A program made the position numbers and the translations under genes. This document shows, piece after piece, positions 61,575 to 64,000 of a stretch of 64,000 bases of DNA; within the stretch, counting starts at the first letter, position 1; each line of letters starts with the position of its first letter. The DNA is from UBA2211 sp035404185. Lineage in GTDB: Bacteria > Patescibacteriota > Minisyncoccia > Minisyncoccales > Minisyncoccaceae. The notes beneath the pieces were generated by a model. That model was not told the origin of the DNA. It was given only the letters and a program-made list of their open reading frames with translations, and did not search any database. The stretch spans positions 434,001 to 498,000 of the forward strand of contig OZ246399.1 in the NCBI GenBank assembly GCA_965230985.1, in the 5' to 3' direction.

Positions 61575-61804
61575 ATAAAAAAAAAGAACAGTTGTTCTTA
61601 ATAAAAAGAGAAAGGAGAGCTGTATAAAATGGCTCTCCACGATTGATATATAGATGAATATTTTATAGAGATAAAAATATAAATCGATAATCAATTTGAT
61701 TATGGTGCTTTGAAACACCATCGTATATTATATTCTGATAAAGTATCAGACTCCTCGGTTTAAATAAACAGAGGAAAATATAATATACAGATTGTTTAGG
61801 TTCT
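61575..61804 (-). ncRNA. Array RNA A: three-way-junction RNA
   Basis: Promoter TTGACA (61833-61838), 16-nt spacer, TACAAT (61811-61816). The transcript contains a perfect 12-pair stem GTATATTATATT/AATATAATATAC (61723-61734 and 61777-61788) closing two hairpins, GTTTA-TT-TAAAC inside CCTC/GAGG, and TCTGATA/TATCAGA. Further hairpins are ATGGTG/CACCAT and GAGAGC/GCTCTC. Terminator AAGAACA-AC-TGTTCTT with nine T. No ORF with a start signal. It ends 36 nt before dnaX. Confidence 0.6.
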
Positions 61805-61852
61805 GTATTAATTGTAACTCTTTATAATATTTTGTCAATAACAGTTATAAAC

Positions 61853-62065
61853 AAAAAAAGCCCTAGGCTTAAAGTATGAGAAATTACGAAATGTGGGGGA
61901 AAATTTAATGAAGAACGCTTTCAACCCAGAGGAACAATTCCCCCACTATTTCTTTATATTTTTAGCAGCACATGCTAAAACCTCCATATGGAATTTATTC
62001 TTTTTGCATAACCGCTTCTTCATTTGAAATTAATTCATCAGAGGATTTTGTGTTGCTTTTTTACT
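61853..62065 (-). ncRNA. Array RNA B: hairpin RNA with SD and a two-Cys mini-ORF
   Basis: Promoter TTGACA (62094-62099), 16-nt spacer, TATGAT (62072-62077). Outer perfect stem GTGGGGGAA/TTCCCCCAC (near 61892 and 61946). Hairpin TTTTAGCA/TGCTAAAA contains ATG TGC TGC TAA (61962-61973), preceded at 7 nt by GGAGG. Terminator AAGCC-TAG-GGCTT with seven T. Confidence 0.6.
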
Positions 62066-62101
62066 TTCTCTATCATAGTTGTTTTAAATATTTTGTCAAT
62101 A

Positions 62102-62243
62102 AATAAAAAGTGAACCATAAGATTATGGTTCGTGTATAAGATTTTTGGAGGAAATTCCAAAGGAGTTGACCCGTAGTTCATTCAGCAAAAGTTGTTAAGG
62201 TGCTATAGTTACAGACTCCATAGCCCGGGTTGCTGTCGCTACG
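62102..62243 (-). ncRNA. Array RNA C: rod-like RNA
   Basis: Promoter TTGACA (62271-62276), 16-nt spacer, TATGAT (62249-62254). Long-range pairs CGTAG/CTACG (62239-62243 and 62172-62176), CAGCAA/TTGCTG and GCTAT/ATAGC are coaxial. The 3' part carries CTCCTTT and CCTCC, complementary to SD sequences. Terminator GAACCATAA-TC-TTATGGTTC followed by T-rich sequence. Confidence 0.6.
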
Positions 62244-62276
62244 ATTAAATCATAAAGCATCTAAAATATTTGTCAA

Positions 62277-62417
62277 ACAAAAAACCCTTGCGGGTTCGGT
62301 TTAAAATTATATTGAGGTGGGGAGGAAGAAGTTGATTTTGTAAATCATTCTTCCTCCCCCTTTTGAAAGCGATCCGCTTTCATTAAGGTTGTCGGTACTG
62401 GGTATGTACCAACAATT
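62277..62417 (-). ncRNA. Array RNA D: three-hairpin RNA with masked SD
   Basis: TTGACA at 62443-62448 with a weaker -10 (TAAATA, 16-nt spacer). Hairpins: TTGTTGGTAC/GTACCGACAA (10 pairs), GAAAGCG/CGCTTTC (7 pairs), and GGGGAGGAAGAA/TTCTTCCTCCCC (12 pairs) with an inner TGATTT/AAATCA. The last one buries GGAGG and the ATG of a 13-codon ORF. Terminator AACCC-GCAA-GGGTT plus six T. Confidence 0.6.
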
Positions 62418-62449
62418 ATATATTTAACCTATTCCTATAATTTGTCAAA

Positions 62450-62599
62450 CAAAAAAAGACCTGTTTGGTCCCCACAATAAGGGAGAAGAGTTTTTAAGGA
62501 ATTATCGCGATTTATCCATTAAACTCTTCTTATTAATATCGTTTCAATTTAAAAAGACCCTTTTAAGTCTTTAGTTTTGAACGATTCTGGAAACGTTCT
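62450..62599 (-). ncRNA. Array RNA E: hairpin RNA
   Basis: Promoter TTGACA (62629-62634), 17-nt spacer, TATTAT (62606-62611). Hairpins GAACG/CGTTC, AAAGAC/GTCTTT and AGAAGAGTTT/AAACTCTTCT. Terminator GACC-AAACA-GGTC followed by seven T. No SD-linked ORF. Confidence 0.6.
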
Positions 62600-62637
62600 A
62601 TAAATATAATATCTTTTGAATTATTTTTTGTCAATTC

Positions 62638-62665
62638 TTGACAATATAATCTCTTTTGCTAGAAT
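62638..62665 (+). promoter_or_regulatory. cysK leader promoter, back to back with array RNA E
   Basis: TTGACA (62638-62643), 16-nt spacer, TAGAAT (62660-62665). Its -35 box forms the palindrome TGTCAATTCTTGACA (62629-62643) with the -35 box of the minus-strand unit E. Confidence 0.75.
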
Positions 62666-62673
62666 AAAAACAT

Positions 62674-62727
62674 ATGAAAAATATAAACAAACAAATCTGC
62701 TGCTGTTGTTGCCCTCCACTAGACTAA
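62674..62727 (+). CDS. cysK leader peptide with five consecutive Cys codons
   Basis: 17 residues (MKNINKQICCCCCPPLD). Cys codons TGC TGC TGT TGT TGC lie at 62698-62712 and two Pro codons follow. ATG is 8 nt after the -10 box, so the leader is almost leaderless. The stop codon overlaps the 5' arm of an antiterminator. Ribosome stalling at Cys codons when Cys-tRNA is scarce would leave that arm free. Confidence 0.85.
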   Translation: MKNINKQICCCCCPPLD

Positions 62728-62788
62728 GAGATTGGTTTGTTTTTAATAATAAGGAATATAAAAACTAATCTCTTTAAAGAGATTTTTT
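62726..62788 (+). promoter_or_regulatory. Attenuator: antiterminator and terminator of cysK
   Basis: Antiterminator arm AAGAGATTGGTTT (from 62726) can pair with AAAACTAATCTCTT, 13 pairs with one G-T. Competing terminator: palindrome AATCTCTTTAAAGAGATT (62767-62784) followed by a T-run to 62788. The two structures share AATCTCTT and so exclude each other. Confidence 0.82.
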
Positions 62789-62802
62789 GTTAATAATAAG
62801 AT

Positions 62803-63648
62803 ATGAAAACAATTTTAGACTATATCGGCAATACGCCGTTAGTAAAAATAGAAAATAATATATTCGCGAAGTTGGAAGGATTTAATCCTGGAGGTTCGAT
62901 TAAAGACAGGATTGCCCTAAACATGATTAATGAGGCTGAAAAGTCAGGATATATAAAACCGGGAGATACCTTGATTGAACCAACCAGTGGTAATACTGGA
63001 GTTGGCTTAGCCATGGTCGCTGCGATGAAGGGATATAAAGTTAAAGTGATTATGCCCGAAAGCACTAGTAAAGAAAAAATAAAGATGATAAAGATATTCG
63101 GTGGAGAAGCAATATTGATGGAAAATTTAAGATATAGAAAGTTTGCGATTAATGATGTTAAAGACATGGCTAAAAAAGGAGAAAGATTAATATTTCTAAA
63201 TCAATATGAAAATTTAGCTAATCCAGAATCACACTATTATGGAACAGCCGAAGAAATATTAAAACAGATGGAAGATAAACAAATAGATTACTTTATTGCA
63301 GGAATGGGTACTGGAGGAACAATTACAGGAATTGGAAAAAAACTAAAAGAAAAATATCCAAATATTAAAATTATCGGAGTCCAACCAGTTCAAAACCAAA
63401 CAATCGAAGGATTAAGATCTCTTAAGGATGGATTTGTTCCGACAATTATCGATTTTGATTTAATTAATGAGATTTACGATCTCGAAGCTGAAAAAGCTTT
63501 AGAGACAAAAGATGATCTTGCTCAAAAAGGAATTCTAGTTGGGCCTAGTTCAGGGGCAGCTATGTATATTTGTCGTGAAATACAGAAAGAACATCCTGAA
63601 TCAGTCATTGTTACTGTCTTTCCTGACCGCGGAGAGAGGTATCTTTAA
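62803..63648 (+). CDS. cysK: Cysteine synthase (O-acetylserine sulfhydrylase)
   Basis: 281 aa. PLP Lys in NPGGSIKDR, TSGNTGVGLA substrate loop, GTGGTITGIG phosphate loop, and SSGAAM near the C-terminus. Makes cysteine from O-acetylserine (or phosphoserine) and sulfide. It is expressed through the Cys-codon leader and attenuator. cysS follows with its own promoter, so cysteine supply and charging are adjacent; NifS at 12.5 kb consumes the product. Confidence 0.93.
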   Translation: MKTILDYIGNTPLVKIENNIFAKLEGFNPGGSIKDRIALNMINEAEKSGYIKPGDTLIEPTSGNTGVGLAMVAAMKGYKVKVIMPESTSKEKIKMIKIFGGEAILMENLRYRKFAINDVKDMAKKGERLIFLNQYENLANPESHYYGTAEEILKQMEDKQIDYFIAGMGTGGTITGIGKKLKEKYPNIKIIGVQPVQNQTIEGLRSLKDGFVPTIIDFDLINEIYDLEAEKALETKDDLAQKGILVGPSSGAAMYICREIQKEHPESVIVTVFPDRGERYL

Positions 63649-63678
63649 ATATAGAAAAGATTAAGATATAATAGAAAT

Positions 63679-64000
63679 ATGAAATTATACAATACTCTAA
63701 CTAAAAAGAAAGAGGAATTTAAGCCAATTAAAGATAAAGAAGTTGGAATATATACCTGTGGACCGACTGTCTATTGGTTTGCTCACATTGGAAATATGAG
63801 AACCTATCTCTTTGAAGATTTTTTAAAGAGAGTTTTAATGTATAACGGATACAAGGTTAAACATGTAATGAATTTAACTGATGTCGGACACTTAACTTCT
63901 GATTCTGATTCCGGAGAAGATAAGCTAGAAAAAGGCGCTAAAAAAGAAAGAAAAACTGTTTGGGAGATTGCTCAATTCTACTCAGACTTTTTTAAAAACG
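63679..64000 (+). CDS. cysS: Cysteinyl-tRNA synthetase, 3' truncated by the window
   Basis: First 107 residues. KLYNTLTKKKEEF, the zinc Cys in YTCGPTVYWFAHIGNMRTYL with the HIGN class I signature, and VMNLTDVGHLTSDSDSGEDKLEKGA. TATAAT (63667-63672) ends 6 nt before ATG, suggesting a leaderless mRNA. The gene continues beyond the window. Confidence 0.95.
   Translation, partial: MKLYNTLTKKKEEFKPIKDKEVGIYTCGPTVYWFAHIGNMRTYLFEDFLKRVLMYNGYKVKHVMNLTDVGHLTSDSDSGEDKLEKGAKKERKTVWEIAQFYSDFFKN

Noticed and set aside
61539..61721. 61-residue N-terminal extension of dnaX
   Set aside because: It overlaps the terminator and body of array RNA A; conserved DnaX begins at ATG 61538 next to a -10 box.
61723..61788. 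Insertion-sequence terminal inverted repeats
   Set aside because: No transposase, target duplication or coding capacity between the arms; the hairpins and terminator fit an RNA unit.
61575..62634. CRISPR array
   Set aside because: The repeated parts are promoters and terminators with unrelated bodies, not identical direct repeats of uniform spacing; no cas genes.

Overview
The window looks like an AT-rich genome of the Candidate Phyla Radiation (Patescibacteria), probably near Parcubacteria. This is inferred from gene content, not from a search. Ribosomal protein uL30 is missing between rpsE and rplO, as is general in that radiation, while bL9 is present. There is one Xer recombinase, a short HrcA, a membrane-anchored TraD/VirB4-like ATPase, a ComEC-type hydrolase and little biosynthesis. 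TGA acts as a stop (uvrD, orf159), so the SR1/Gracilibacteria code does not apply. Most genes have no Shine-Dalgarno (SD) sequence, and several have a -10 box only 6-8 nt before ATG, so their mRNAs are probably leaderless.

Layout. 1-12 kb: DNA repair (AlkD tail, UvrD-nuclease fusion), the T4SS-like ATPase, gpsA, ppa, ferredoxin, ComEC-like hydrolase and a divergent adenylate kinase. 12-14.2 kb: a rod-shaped ncRNA (6S-like candidate) and a CsoR-type regulator with its operator in front of nifS-iscU. 14.2-16.8 kb: tRNA-Pro, bL28, an M50 protease, a thymidylate-synthase-like gene of foreign composition and an SDR. 16.9-33.3 kb: rpsL-rpsG-fusA-tuf, then the S10-spc cluster through secY-adk-map. 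33.3-38.1 kb: galT, tpiA, xer and several GC-shifted cassettes. 38.1-48.6 kb: uppS, bL27, pyrG, bL9, S41 protease, MFS, a CDKAL1-type methylthiotransferase next to tRNA-Gly, SIMPL protein and mnmA. 48.6-60.4 kb: a repeat protein broken by a 100-N gap, tRNA-Lys, the dnaJ-dnaK-grpE-hrcA heat-shock group with a CIRCE-like operator, gpmA, tsaC, a MliC-domain protein, dCMP deaminase, Nudix, tRNA-Gln and an HTH protein. 60.4-64 kb: dnaX, a gene-free stretch of about 1.1 kb, cysK and the start of cysS.

The most unusual part is 61.57-62.80 kb. Five consecutive minus-strand units each have a TTGACA promoter, stable hairpins and an intrinsic terminator but no normal ORF. Divergent from them is a cysK leader with a 17-residue peptide carrying five consecutive Cys codons, followed by mutually exclusive antiterminator and terminator stems. 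This is textbook architecture for cysteine-responsive attenuation.

A second theme is a scattered class of stand-alone cassettes (about 15.2, 33.3, 35.5, 37.2, 44.0 and 59.3 kb). They have near-consensus promoters, often a clear SD and their own terminator, and their codon use is much less AT-rich than that of the surrounding leaderless or SD-less genes. This suggests recently acquired or separately maintained units. All statements come from reading the sequence; homology calls are by recognised motifs.
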